This document shows, piece after piece, positions 7,672 to 15,979 of a DNA stretch of 64,000 nt. The position numbers and the translations under genes are program-made. The stretch comes from Kribbella sp. NBC_01245 (lineage in GTDB: Bacteria; Actinomycetota; Actinomycetes; Propionibacteriales; Kribbellaceae), in assembly GCF_036226525.1 (NCBI RefSeq), contig NZ_CP108487.1, positions 6,014,001 through 6,078,000 of the forward strand, given 5' to 3'. Every line of letters begins with the position of its first letter. Within the stretch, counting starts at the first letter, position 1. The notes beneath the pieces are model-generated. The model was not told where the DNA came from and ran no database searches. It saw only the letters and a program-made list of their open reading frames with translations.

Positions 7672-9077
7672 TGGGAATCCAGCAGTTCAAGTTGCCGGAT
7701 GTCGGCGAAGGTCTGGTCGAGGCCGAAATCGTCGCCTGGAAGGTCAAGCCGGGCGACACGGTCAAGCTGAACGACACCATCGTCGAGATCGAGACCGCCA
7801 AGTCGCTGGTCGAGCTGCCCGTGCCGTTCGCCGGTGTGGTGGCCGAGCTGCTCGTGCCCGAGGGTGAGACCGTGCCGGTCGGTACGCCGATCATCTCGGT
7901 CCGCACCGGGGGTGGCGAAGATGAAGCCCCCGCCGCCCCCGCTGCCGCCTCGGATGATGGCGAAGAGGTGATCGAGGCCGGCAAGATCGGTGGTGCCGCG
8001 CCGGGTGGCCGGACCGCGATCCTTGTCGGCTACGGCCCGAAGACCACCGAAGCCAAGCGCCGTCCGCGCAAGGGCGCGGCCGAGGCCCCAGCCACTGTCC
8101 CGACCGCTGCTCCTGTCGTCGAGGCCCCGGCTCCTGTTGCTGAGCCTGTCCCGGCTCCGGCCGCAGTGGCGCCGGTGTCGACGGCCGGCGGTGCGAAGGC
8201 GCTGGCCAAGCCGCCGGTGCGCAAGCTGGCGAAGGACCTCGGTATCGACCTGGCGACGGTCACCGCGACCGGCCCGGGCGGCATCATCACCCGTTCCGAC
8301 GTGGAGTCGCACGGTACGACGGCCGCTCCCGCGGCTTCAGCACCGGTTTCCGCTCCGGTCGCGGCCCCGGTGCCGGGCCAGAGCGAGACCCGGATCCCGA
8401 TCAAGGGCGTGCAGAAGGTGATGGCCCAGGCGATGGTCGCCAGCGCCTTCACCGCACCGCACGTCACCGAGTGGATCACGGTCGACGTCACCGCCACGAT
8501 GGAACTCGTCGAGCGGCTGAAGACGGATCGCGCCTTCCGCGACCTGAAGGTCAGCCCGCTGCTGATCGTCGCGAAGGCCGTCAGCCTGGCCGCGCGTCGT
8601 ACGCCGATCATCAACGCGGCGTGGGACGAGGCCGCCCAGGAGATCGTTCTCAAGCACTCGGTGAACCTCGGCATCGCCGCGGCCACCCCGCGTGGGCTGA
8701 TCGTGCCGAACATCAAGGGCGCCGACGCGATGTCGCTGCCCGAGCTGTGCGGCGCGCTGAACAACCTGGTCGCCGTCGCCCGGGAGGGTAAGACCCAGCC
8801 GGCCGACCAGGCGGGCGGCTCGTTCACGATCACCAACGTCGGCGTCTTCGGCGTCGACGCCGGTACGCCGATCATCAACCCGGGTGAGGCCGCGATCCTG
8901 GCCTTCGGCGCGGTGCGCAAGCAGCCGTGGGTGGTGGACGACGAGATCGTGCCGCGCTGGATCACCACTTTGGCGCTGTCGTTCGATCACCGCCTGATCG
9001 ACGGGGAGAAGGGCTCGATCTTCCTCTCCGACGTGGCCTCGATCCTCGAGGACCCGTCGCGCGCCCTGCTGTTCTGA
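7671..9077 (+). CDS. bkdC: Dihydrolipoamide acyltransferase E2
   Basis: A 468-aa E2 core. One N-terminal lipoyl domain (1-77) carries the lipoylated lysine K44 in EIETAKSLVE. An Ala/Pro/Val-rich linker (~120-180) follows. The peripheral-subunit-binding domain (KPPVRKLAKDLGIDL to ITRSDVESH) comes next, then the acyltransferase domain with catalytic H440 in SFDHRLIDG. It transfers the acyl group from lipoate to CoA. No E3 gene (lipoamide dehydrogenase) is nearby, so a shared E3 is presumed. ATG 7671 is used because its first residues open the lipoyl domain directly. Confidence 0.9.
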   Translation: MGIQQFKLPDVGEGLVEAEIVAWKVKPGDTVKLNDTIVEIETAKSLVELPVPFAGVVAELLVPEGETVPVGTPIISVRTGGGEDEAPAAPAAASDDGEEVIEAGKIGGAAPGGRTAILVGYGPKTTEAKRRPRKGAAEAPATVPTAAPVVEAPAPVAEPVPAPAAVAPVSTAGGAKALAKPPVRKLAKDLGIDLATVTATGPGGIITRSDVESHGTTAAPAASAPVSAPVAAPVPGQSETRIPIKGVQKVMAQAMVASAFTAPHVTEWITVDVTATMELVERLKTDRAFRDLKVSPLLIVAKAVSLAARRTPIINAAWDEAAQEIVLKHSVNLGIAAATPRGLIVPNIKGADAMSLPELCGALNNLVAVAREGKTQPADQAGGSFTITNVGVFGVDAGTPIINPGEAAILAFGAVRKQPWVVDDEIVPRWITTLALSFDHRLIDGEKGSIFLSDVASILEDPSRALLF

Positions 9078-9091
9078 CGTTCTTTTGCACA

Positions 9092-9128
9092 GAGAAACGC
9101 CCGGAGAGAGTCTCTCCGGGCGTTTCTT
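9092..9128. terminator. Bidirectional terminator after the dehydrogenase operon
   Basis: GAAACGCCCGGAGAGA (9094-9109) and its exact complement (9111-9126) form a long stem, followed on the + strand by TTATTA. It separates the operon from the convergent protease gene and is A/T-flanked on both sides. Confidence 0.85.
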
Positions 9129-9140
9129 ATTAGGTGAAGG

Positions 9141-10565
9141 TCAGCGCTTGACGGCGTCGAGGGCGTCGACCAGGCCCTCGCCGAAGAATGCGTTCTCCGC
9201 AGTCGTACCGGTGCAGCGCGCGTCGACCGGAGCGGTCGGGCAGGCCACGTCGTCGGCCTGCTTGTGCAGGGCCCGGGTCAGCTCGCGCGGACCCCAGTAC
9301 GGGTGCGCGGACTTCATCAGTGCGGCGACACCCGCAACGTGCGGCGAGGCCATCGACGTACCGCTGGAGACGCCGTACTTGCCGTCCGGAATCGTCGAGA
9401 GGATGCTGCTCCCCGGAGCGGCGACGTCGATGACGTTGAGCCCGAGGTTGGAGAACCCGCTGCGCGCGCCGGTCTTGGTGGTGCTGGCGACGGTGATCAC
9501 GCCGGGCAGCTCGGTCGGCATGTCCAGGCAGCCCGCGTTGATCGGACGGGTGACCGGGGTGGTGTCGTTCGGGCTGCTGTTGTCGGTGGTCTTGTTCGCC
9601 AGGTCGTAGTTCGCGTTACCGGCGGCGGCAACGGACAGCACGCCCTTGTTGGTGGCGAAGTTGACCGCGCGGCGGACGGCTTCCTGAACCGCGCCCTGGT
9701 CACCGTTGTCGTTGCACCAGAAGGTCCACGGGTCGATGAAGTAGCTGTGGTTCGTGACGTCCATACCGTGCTCGGCGGCCCAGATGAAGCCACAGATCGC
9801 GTACTCCGGGTAGATGAAGCCGTCGGTGTTGACGACCTTCACCGAGGCGATCCGGACGCCCGGGGCGACACCGACGATGCCGACGCCGTTGCGGGCGGCC
9901 GCGATCGTGCCGGCCACGTGGGTGCCGTGCGAGCCGTTCGGCCGCCAGGCGCCGGGGGTGGTGTCGGGACGGCCGTTGTCGACGCAGTTGACCGAGTTGG
10001 CCGCGTCGAAGTTCGGCTTGAGGTCCGGGTGCTGGTCGTCGACGCCGGAGTCGTTCACGCCGACCAGGACCTTGCGCGAGCCGTCGGTGATCTCGTGCGC
10101 CTTGTCGGCCTTGATGGCCGCCATGTCCCACTGCTCGGACTCACGCGGGTCGAGCACCGGCGCGGCCTCGACGCTGGCCTCACCCTTGGCGGCATCCCCG
10201 GTCGTGGCGCCGGCGGTCGCGGGGCCTTCGGAGACGGCGGCCGTGCGGGTGGCGCCGGCGGACTGGACGAAGCGGCCGAACAGGCCGGTGCGGACGTCGG
10301 CGCGGAAGTCGGGGTTGGTCGACTGCGCGATCACGACACCGATCTGCGGCCAGGACTGCACGACCGAACCCCCGGCGGCCTCGACCGCACGCTCAGCCAG
10401 CATGCTGTGTCCGGGGTTGGCCTTGGTGTTGACGACGTAGTTCATCAACGGCCCGGCCTCCTCCAGCGGGGAAGCCTGGGCGGTGCTGGTGCCGAGTGAG
10501 GCGACTGCCAGCGTGGCGATCGCCAGACCGGCGGTCAGCCGGGTGCGACGTGTAGTCCGTGACAC
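9141..10565 (-). CDS. Secreted subtilisin-like serine protease (S8)
   Basis: A 474-aa exported peptidase. GTG 10565 is chosen over longer starts because AAGGAG lies 5 nt upstream and it opens a clean signal peptide (VSRTTRRTRLTAGLAIATLA, cleavage near AQA-S). An inhibitor-like propeptide follows (~35-145). The catalytic triad is visible as D172 (GVNDSGVDDQHPDL), H213 (GSHGTHVAGT) and S404 (GTSMASPHVAG), with oxyanion N317 in AAAGNANY. It is expected to degrade proteins outside the cell. It reads toward the dehydrogenase operon and shares only a terminator with it. Confidence 0.9.
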   Translation of the reverse strand: MSRTTRRTRLTAGLAIATLAVASLGTSTAQASPLEEAGPLMNYVVNTKANPGHSMLAERAVEAAGGSVVQSWPQIGVVIAQSTNPDFRADVRTGLFGRFVQSAGATRTAAVSEGPATAGATTGDAAKGEASVEAAPVLDPRESEQWDMAAIKADKAHEITDGSRKVLVGVNDSGVDDQHPDLKPNFDAANSVNCVDNGRPDTTPGAWRPNGSHGTHVAGTIAAARNGVGIVGVAPGVRIASVKVVNTDGFIYPEYAICGFIWAAEHGMDVTNHSYFIDPWTFWCNDNGDQGAVQEAVRRAVNFATNKGVLSVAAAGNANYDLANKTTDNSSPNDTTPVTRPINAGCLDMPTELPGVITVASTTKTGARSGFSNLGLNVIDVAAPGSSILSTIPDGKYGVSSGTSMASPHVAGVAALMKSAHPYWGPRELTRALHKQADDVACPTAPVDARCTGTTAENAFFGEGLVDALDAVKR

Positions 10566-10712
10566 GGGTTCTCCTTGGACGGGACGACAGAACCCCCTGA
10601 CTCTAAAGTGCCGATCCCACCTTGTGTCCTGCTCAGCGGCAAGCCTGGGGAAAACCTGCGTTTGGCGGTTCACGCAGGGTGCTCAAGATGGCCGTGCGTA
10701 GCCGGTTTGAGT

Positions 10713-10753
10713 TGCATGTAAGATAGATACAACAGGGATTTATCTTGTACGCA
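10713..10753. promoter_or_regulatory. Imperfect inverted repeat, likely GntR operator
   Basis: TGCATGTAAGATA (10713-10725) and TATCTTGTACGCA (10741-10753) match at 10 of 13 positions as an inverted repeat around a 15-nt A/T-rich centre. They lie just upstream of the GntR gene and within the divergent promoter region with the protease gene. Confidence 0.4.
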
Positions 10754-10782
10754 TCACAGAGCGTGGTGCATGAGGGGGTTTG

Positions 10783-11499
10783 GTGGGTAACGGACAGGGT
10801 GATTTCACCCTGGGTGACGAAACAACCGAGATCGCGAGGATCGTGGCCGACGCAGCACCCGGCGTCGAGCGCATCCCGGCGGCAGAGCGGGTGTACGCCT
10901 TCGTGAAGGCAGCGATCCTGGACCGGGTCTATCCCGGTGGCGAGTTGCTGACCGAGGGCCAGTTGTCCGATGCGGTCGGAGTTTCCCGTACGCCGGTGCG
11001 CGAGGCGCTGTTGCGCCTGGAGGCGTCCGGCTTGGTCAAGCTCTATCCGAAGAAGGGCGCGCTGGTCCTGCCAGTGCTGCCGCAAGAGATCAACGACGTG
11101 CTCGAGGCGCGGGAGTTGATCGAAACGCACGCGGCCGCCAAGGTCTGGCCGCGGCGCAAAGAACTCATCGCCGCACTCGAACCGCTGATCCGCGAGATGC
11201 GGGTGCACCGCCGGGCGAACGACGCGAAGAAGTTCCTCGAGGCCGACCGGGCCTTCCACGAGGCCATTGTCGAGGCCGCGGGCAACGAAATCCTCGCGAA
11301 GCTCTACGACAGCTTGCGCGACCGTCAGGTCCGGATGGGCGTCAAGAGCATCCAGGTCGCTCCGGCCCGGATGGACAGCTCCATCGTGGACCACCAGCAG
11401 ATGATCGACGCGCTCGCGAGTAACAGCAGTAAGCGATTCCGCGAGCTTGTCGTCGCCCACATCCACAACGCGGCGACGCATCTGCGGGGCATGCAGTGA
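10783..11499 (+). CDS. GntR family regulator with FCD effector domain
   Basis: A ~238-aa regulator. The winged helix lies at about 30-100 (LTEGQLSDAVGVSRTPVREALLRLEASGLV), followed by an all-helical FCD ligand domain with the metal/ligand His and Asp residues in EARELIETHAA, FHEAIVEAAGN and AHIHNAA. FadR/FCD proteins usually sense carboxylic acids. GTG 10783 is preferred over TTG 10780; GAGGGGG at 10773-10778 serves either. The stop overlaps the MFS start by 4 nt, so it probably controls uptake of the transporter's substrate. Confidence 0.85.
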   Translation: MGNGQGDFTLGDETTEIARIVADAAPGVERIPAAERVYAFVKAAILDRVYPGGELLTEGQLSDAVGVSRTPVREALLRLEASGLVKLYPKKGALVLPVLPQEINDVLEARELIETHAAAKVWPRRKELIAALEPLIREMRVHRRANDAKKFLEADRAFHEAIVEAAGNEILAKLYDSLRDRQVRMGVKSIQVAPARMDSSIVDHQQMIDALASNSSKRFRELVVAHIHNAATHLRGMQ

Positions 11500-12809
11500 C
11501 CGAACTCCTCCATCCCCTTGGCGGTCGACGCGCCTGGGTGGTTTGGATCACCGCTGTCGCCACCTACCTCGTCACCGTGCTGCACCGCGGTTCGATGAGC
11601 GTCGCGGGTCTGCAGGCGGCAGAGCGGTTCGACATCTCCGCATCGGCCCTGGCCAGCTTCACGGTCGTACAGCTCACGGTCTACGCCGCGATGCAGGTGC
11701 CCGTCGGTATTCTCCTCGACCGGTACGGATCGAAGCGCCTGCTCATCGCGGCCTCCGGTCTGCTCTTCGTGGCCCAAACCGCCTTCAGCCAGGTCGAGTC
11801 GTACCCGGCGGCATTGGCGGCGCGAGCACTTCTGGGCGTCGGTGATGCGCTGGTCTTCATCAGCGTGCTGCGAGTGCTCATGCTGTGGTTCCCGGCTCTG
11901 AAGCAACCCGTCATGTCCCAGGCCACCGGCATGCTCGGAGGTCTCGGGGCGATCGGAGCGACCGTGCCGATGGCTGCCGCGTTCCGGCACTTCGGGTGGA
12001 CGCAGACCTTCGGCGGCGCAGCCGTGCTCAGTCTCGTCACCGGTGCCGCTGTACTGCTCCTGCTGAAGGACACGCCGTACGACGTGGCGCTACATCGGAC
12101 GAAGCAGTCGCTCACGGAAGTCCGGAACAACGTCAAGCGCGCGTGGAAGACGCCTGGCACTCGCCTTGGGCTGTGGACGCACTTCACCACTAGCTTCTCC
12201 GCGGGTACGTTCGGGCTGCTCTGGGGCTTCCCGTTCTTGGTGAAGGGCGAGGGCCTCTCCCCGACTACGGCCGCCTCCTTGCTCGTACTGCCGGTTCTGG
12301 CCGGTATTTGCTACGGGCCGATCGTCGGGCGGTATGCGGCTCGCTATCCGTTCTACCGCTCGTGGATCGTCCTGGCGGTCATCGGTGGCGTTGTCGCGGT
12401 GTGGACGTTGGTACTCGTCTGGCCGGGCCGAGCGCCCTTGCCGGTGTTGATCCTCCTCATCGTCGTACAGGCCGCATGTGGGCCGGGATCGATGCTTGGG
12501 CTGGACTACGCGCGTACGTTCAACCCCGCCACACGGTTCGGCGCAGCCAACGGCATCGTCAACACTGGCGGGTTCATCGCCACCCTGATCTGTATCGGCG
12601 CCATTGGTGTCGTACTGGACCTCTCGGCTGGTGGAGCGCCTCAGGCAATCGGTGACTACAAGTGGGCGTTCTGCGTGCAGTACCTGCTGTGGGGCGTCGG
12701 CGTCATCCAGATCCTCCGGTACCGGCGACGGGCGCGGGCGACGCTTGCCCGGTACAACCCCGAGGTCTACGAGGCCCTGCGCGCCAACCGCGTCGTACCC
12801 CTGTCCTAG
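11496..12809 (+). CDS. MFS transporter coupled to the GntR gene
   Basis: A 437-aa, 12-helix major facilitator. The loop motif between helices 2 and 3 is visible as GILLDRYGSKRLL, and the second half has its counterpart near the central loop (~200-215). It starts with GTG in a GTGA overlap with the GntR stop, so translation is coupled. FCD-type neighbours suggest an organic acid or sugar acid substrate; this is inference. A 3-nt-loop hairpin overlaps its stop codon. Confidence 0.8.
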   Translation: MTELLHPLGGRRAWVVWITAVATYLVTVLHRGSMSVAGLQAAERFDISASALASFTVVQLTVYAAMQVPVGILLDRYGSKRLLIAASGLLFVAQTAFSQVESYPAALAARALLGVGDALVFISVLRVLMLWFPALKQPVMSQATGMLGGLGAIGATVPMAAAFRHFGWTQTFGGAAVLSLVTGAAVLLLLKDTPYDVALHRTKQSLTEVRNNVKRAWKTPGTRLGLWTHFTTSFSAGTFGLLWGFPFLVKGEGLSPTTAASLLVLPVLAGICYGPIVGRYAARYPFYRSWIVLAVIGGVVAVWTLVLVWPGRAPLPVLILLIVVQAACGPGSMLGLDYARTFNPATRFGAANGIVNTGGFIATLICIGAIGVVLDLSAGGAPQAIGDYKWAFCVQYLLWGVGVIQILRYRRRARATLARYNPEVYEALRANRVVPLS

Positions 12810-12832
12810 CGCTGGTACGCCGTACCAGCGCT
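12808..12832 (+). terminator. Terminator hairpin overlapping the MFS stop codon
   Basis: AGCGCTGGTAC (12808-12818) and GTACCAGCGCT (12822-12832) form an exact 11-bp stem with loop GCC, followed by TT. The first arm includes the last two bases of the TAG stop. Confidence 0.65.
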
Positions 12833-12868
12833 TTGCCAGGGCGGTGCCAGCCCCGACCGCGACGGTGG

Positions 12869-12893
12869 TTCCCAGAAGCAACAACTCTGGGAA
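12869..12893 (+). promoter_or_regulatory. Leader hairpin overlapping the Shine-Dalgarno of the drrA-like gene
   Basis: TTCCCAGA (12869-12876) pairs exactly with TCTGGGAA (12886-12893). The second arm runs into GAAGGA, the ribosome-binding site of the ABC ATPase that starts at 12903. The stem could limit translation initiation. Confidence 0.45.
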
Positions 12894-12902
12894 GGAATTC
12901 GT

Positions 12903-13883
12903 ATGTCCACAACGAACGCCATCGTGGCCGAGGGGCTGGTCAAGCGCTTCGGCTCCACCACGGCCCTGGCCGGAGTGGATCTGGCCGTGCCGACCGGCAG
13001 CGTGCTCGGCGTACTCGGCCCGAACGGCGCCGGCAAGACCACGGCCGTGCGCATCCTCGGCACGCTCATCCAGCCCGACGCGGGTCATGCCGAGGTTGGC
13101 GGGCATGACGTCGTCCGCGAGGCCGGCCGGGTCCGCGAACTCATCGGGCTCACCGGCCAGTACGCCTCGGTCGACGAGGACCTGTCCGGCCGGCGCAACC
13201 TGGTCATGATCGGCCGGCTGCTGGGACTTCCCCGGCCGCAGGCGCGTCAGCGGGCCGACGAGCTGCTGGAACGGTTCGAGCTGACGGACGCCGGCGACCG
13301 CATCGCCAAGACCTACTCCGGCGGTATGCGTCGGCGCCTCGATCTGGCCGCCAGTCTCGTCGGCAACCCGAGCATCCTCTACCTGGACGAACCGACCACA
13401 GGTCTCGACCCCCACGCCCGTAACGGCGTCTGGGACACAGTGCGGGATCTCGTGCTCGAAGGCACCACCGTCCTCCTCACCACGCAGTACTTGGAAGAGG
13501 CGGACGCACTGGCCGACTCCATCGTGGTGTTCGACCACGGCCGCATCGTGGCGTCAGGGCGTCCGGCTGAGTTGAAGGCGCAGGCCGGTCGCCAGTCGCT
13601 CGACGTACGCCCTGCCGACCCACGCCACCTAGAACGGGTTGCAGCCATCGTCGCCGAGTCCACCGGCACCAGGCCGTCTGTAGACATCGTGAACGCTCTG
13701 GTCAGCGTGCCAGTCGCAGACGGTACGTCGATGCCGGTAGTGGTTCGCCGCCTCGATGAAGCCGGTATTGCCGTCACTGAGCTGTCCCTGCGCCTGCCGA
13801 GCCTGGACGAGGTCTTCCTCGCCATCACCGGGCATGCCGCCCAAGACCAGCCCGAGTCCGTCCTGGAAGGAGTGGGCCGATGA
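12903..13883 (+). CDS. drrA: Daunorubicin-resistance-type ABC transporter ATPase
   Basis: A 326-aa cytoplasmic ATPase that powers the membrane partner encoded next. Walker A GPNGAGKT is at 39-46, the Q-loop at GLTGQYASVD, signature YSGGMRRR at 138-145, Walker B ILYLDEP at 158-164, and the H-loop is replaced by TTQYLEEAD, as is usual in the DrrA subgroup. The C-terminal ~80 residues form the DUF4162-like accessory domain. The family exports anthracyclines, lipids and other hydrophobic drugs. The ATGA overlap with the permease shows coupling. Confidence 0.85.
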   Translation: MSTTNAIVAEGLVKRFGSTTALAGVDLAVPTGSVLGVLGPNGAGKTTAVRILGTLIQPDAGHAEVGGHDVVREAGRVRELIGLTGQYASVDEDLSGRRNLVMIGRLLGLPRPQARQRADELLERFELTDAGDRIAKTYSGGMRRRLDLAASLVGNPSILYLDEPTTGLDPHARNGVWDTVRDLVLEGTTVLLTTQYLEEADALADSIVVFDHGRIVASGRPAELKAQAGRQSLDVRPADPRHLERVAAIVAESTGTRPSVDIVNALVSVPVADGTSMPVVVRRLDEAGIAVTELSLRLPSLDEVFLAITGHAAQDQPESVLEGVGR

Positions 13884-14701
13884 GCAGCGCCACCCTGACG
13901 AAGCCATCTACACCAACTATGCCGAACACCCGTAAGCCGTTCGCGTGGCTCGAGCAGAGTCTGACGCTGGCCTGGCGGAACATCGTCCGGATCCGGCAGA
14001 ACCCGGAGGCCCTTGCGGACGTCACGTTCCAGCCGATCATCTTCCTGGCGCTGTTCCTGTTCGTCTTCGGTGGTGCCGTCGCCGCCGGCGGTTGGCGGGG
14101 CTACCTGCCGTTCCTGCTGCCAGGGCTGCTGGTCCAGACCGTCGTCTTCTCCACGCTAGCCACCGGGATCTCGCTGAACGACGACTTCGCCAAGGGCGTG
14201 TTCGACCGTTTCCGCAGTCTGCCGATCGCCCGCTCGGCGCCGCTGATCGGTGCGGTCTTCGGGGATGTCGTGCGCTACGTGCTTTCGATCGTGATCCTGA
14301 TGGGCGCGGGTTTCGCCCTCGGCTTCCGGTTCCAGAACGGTGTCGCGAACGGTCTGCTCGCCTGCCTGCTGGTACTCGGATTCGCGCTGGCACTGTGCTG
14401 GGTCTGGGTCTGGCTAGGCCTGAAACTGAAGACGGTCCAGGGCGTCCAAGGTGTGGGCTTCCTGATCATGTTCCCGCTGACCTTCGGCAGCAACGTCTTC
14501 GTCCAGACCGACACCCTGCCGAGCGCCCTCCAGGCCTTCGTGAACGTCAACCCGGTCAAACACCTGGTCGACACCATGCGCGCCCTGATGATCGGCGAAG
14601 GCTCCCTCCAACGCCCCCTCCTCTACACCCTCGCCTGGATGATCGCCCTAGTAGCCATCTTCGCCCCCCTAGCCATCCGCACCTACCGCCGCCGCACCTA
14701 A
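13880..14701 (+). CDS. drrB: ABC-2 type permease, DrrB-like
   Basis: A 273-aa membrane subunit with six predicted helices in the ABC-2 pattern. The family motif region is visible in LPFLLPGLLVQTVVF and GFLIMFPLTFGSNVF, and NPVKHLVDTMRAL near the end is typical of DrrB/NodJ proteins. It pairs with the ATPase whose stop it overlaps by 4 nt. Substrate is unknown; self-resistance or lipid export are the usual roles. A large palindromic element follows the stop codon. Confidence 0.85.
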   Translation: MSSATLTKPSTPTMPNTRKPFAWLEQSLTLAWRNIVRIRQNPEALADVTFQPIIFLALFLFVFGGAVAAGGWRGYLPFLLPGLLVQTVVFSTLATGISLNDDFAKGVFDRFRSLPIARSAPLIGAVFGDVVRYVLSIVILMGAGFALGFRFQNGVANGLLACLLVLGFALALCWVWVWLGLKLKTVQGVQGVGFLIMFPLTFGSNVFVQTDTLPSALQAFVNVNPVKHLVDTMRALMIGEGSLQRPLLYTLAWMIALVAIFAPLAIRTYRRRT

Positions 14702-14713
14702 CCAAACGGAAAT

Positions 14714-14813
14714 CTCTTTGCACTCATTCGTCGGAATCCGCCCTCTCAGCCAAGCTGACATGCACAGGTCAGCGGACGGCAGAGGGCGGATTCCGACGAA
14801 TGAGTGCAAAGAG
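14714..14813. repeat. Palindromic repeat, copy A
   Basis: Two perfectly complementary 33-bp arms (14714-14746 and 14781-14813) enclose 34 nt that contain an inner stem GCTGAC/GTCAGC (14754-14759 with 14768-14773). The arm core reads TTTGCACTCATTCGTCGGAA. It lies between the convergent permease and lipase genes. It is related to the elements at 28846, 29008, 36211 and 54422. Confidence 0.85.
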
Positions 14814-14818
14814 GTTGG

Positions 14819-15979
14819 TCAGCAGGTGGAAGGGGAGGGCAGGCCTAGGAAGCGGGCGGATAGGTAGGTGAGGGCGGCGGGGGCGCCGGTGGCGGCGAGG
14901 GTGTTGTGTTCGCTGGTGTAGTCGGTGTGGAAGGTGACGCGGGTGCCCTTGGCGCACCAGCGGGCATTGACGTCCGAGGCGGCTTGCCAGGGGATGAGTT
15001 CGTCGAACTTCGAGTGGTAGAGGTAGACCGGCGCGGTTGGGGCCAGGTCGCCCATGCGGTTGAGGCGCAGGACTTGCTGGGCGATCGGCTCGGCCAGCGG
15101 ATCAGGCGAATCGCTGTAGGACTTCACGCTCTTGAAGGCGTACAACGCCTCCTCCGCAACGCAAAGGTCGTCCATCTCCGCGATGAGCTCATGCCCGGCA
15201 GCGTTGAAAATGCTCAGCAGTTCCGGATACTCCCGGCTGACCCCGATCGCTGCCGCCAGGAACAGCCCGGAGAAAAGGCCGCCGTCCATCTGACGTCCAG
15301 CGGCTTCCAAGTCGGACGCCGTACCGCCCGAGGCGACGCCGGCGATCTTGAGCTCCGGCGCGTACGACGGATGCAACTGCGCGGCCCACCCCGTTGCGAG
15401 CCCGCCGCCGGAGTACCCCCACATCCCGACCTTGGTGGTCGCGGACAACCCGGCTTCCGGCAAGGCGAGCGCACCGCGGATGCCGTCGAGTACGGCGTGG
15501 CCCTCCATCCGCCCAGCGCCATACGCATCGCGCGGACCTTGGTAGTCCGTCACCACGACGGCCCACCCCTTCGCAAGGCCCATGCTCAGCAGGGGAATCT
15601 CCTTCTCCAGACCGAGTCGCAGGTTGTACGACGGGTTGCACTGGTCGCCGAGGCTGTCCGTGGCCGGCTGGTACGACAGCAACGGCCGCTTACCGACGTA
15701 CGGCGTGAGCGGCACGAGGACCGTCGACACCACAGTGACGGGCCTGTCCTTCGCATCGGTACTACGAACCTGCAACTGGTAGGCCTTCACCGCCAGCGGC
15801 ACCGACACCGTGCGGGTCTTGAGAATCGTCCCCGGCGCCTTGGTCTCGTACCCCGCGGCCGGCCGGTAGAACGAGTCCTGGTCCGGCTCGGGAATCCCCG
15901 CGGCCTCAACCCCAGTAGGAACGGCCAGCAGCCCAAAAGCGGCGACTAACGCGGTCACGACCATGCGAATCATCATCAC
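14819..15979 (-). CDS. Secreted lipase (LIP-type alpha/beta hydrolase)
   Basis: A 386-aa exported hydrolase with a signal peptide (MVVTALVAAFGLLAV, cleavage near VEA-A). The nucleophile S190 sits in GYSGGG, the acid is the Asp of HSKFDELIP and the base the His of TSEHNT. This order and the QPATDSLGDQCNPSY segment match secretory lipases of the fungal/actinobacterial LIP family, which cleave triacylglycerols or other esters. It starts in an ATGA overlap with the acyl-CoA ligase upstream. The pair could therefore release and then activate fatty or other acyl groups, under the divergent TetR regulator. Confidence 0.82.
   Translation of the reverse strand: MMMIRMVVTALVAAFGLLAVPTGVEAAGIPEPDQDSFYRPAAGYETKAPGTILKTRTVSVPLAVKAYQLQVRSTDAKDRPVTVVSTVLVPLTPYVGKRPLLSYQPATDSLGDQCNPSYNLRLGLEKEIPLLSMGLAKGWAVVVTDYQGPRDAYGAGRMEGHAVLDGIRGALALPEAGLSATTKVGMWGYSGGGLATGWAAQLHPSYAPELKIAGVASGGTASDLEAAGRQMDGGLFSGLFLAAAIGVSREYPELLSIFNAAGHELIAEMDDLCVAEEALYAFKSVKSYSDSPDPLAEPIAQQVLRLNRMGDLAPTAPVYLYHSKFDELIPWQAASDVNARWCAKGTRVTFHTDYTSEHNTLAATGAPAALTYLSARFLGLPSPSTC

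Noticed and set aside
14714-14813. Copy A as a conventional intrinsic terminator only
   Set aside because: The arms are 33 bp and belong to a dispersed family, and there is no U-tract, so a repeat annotation is safer although it may terminate transcription.
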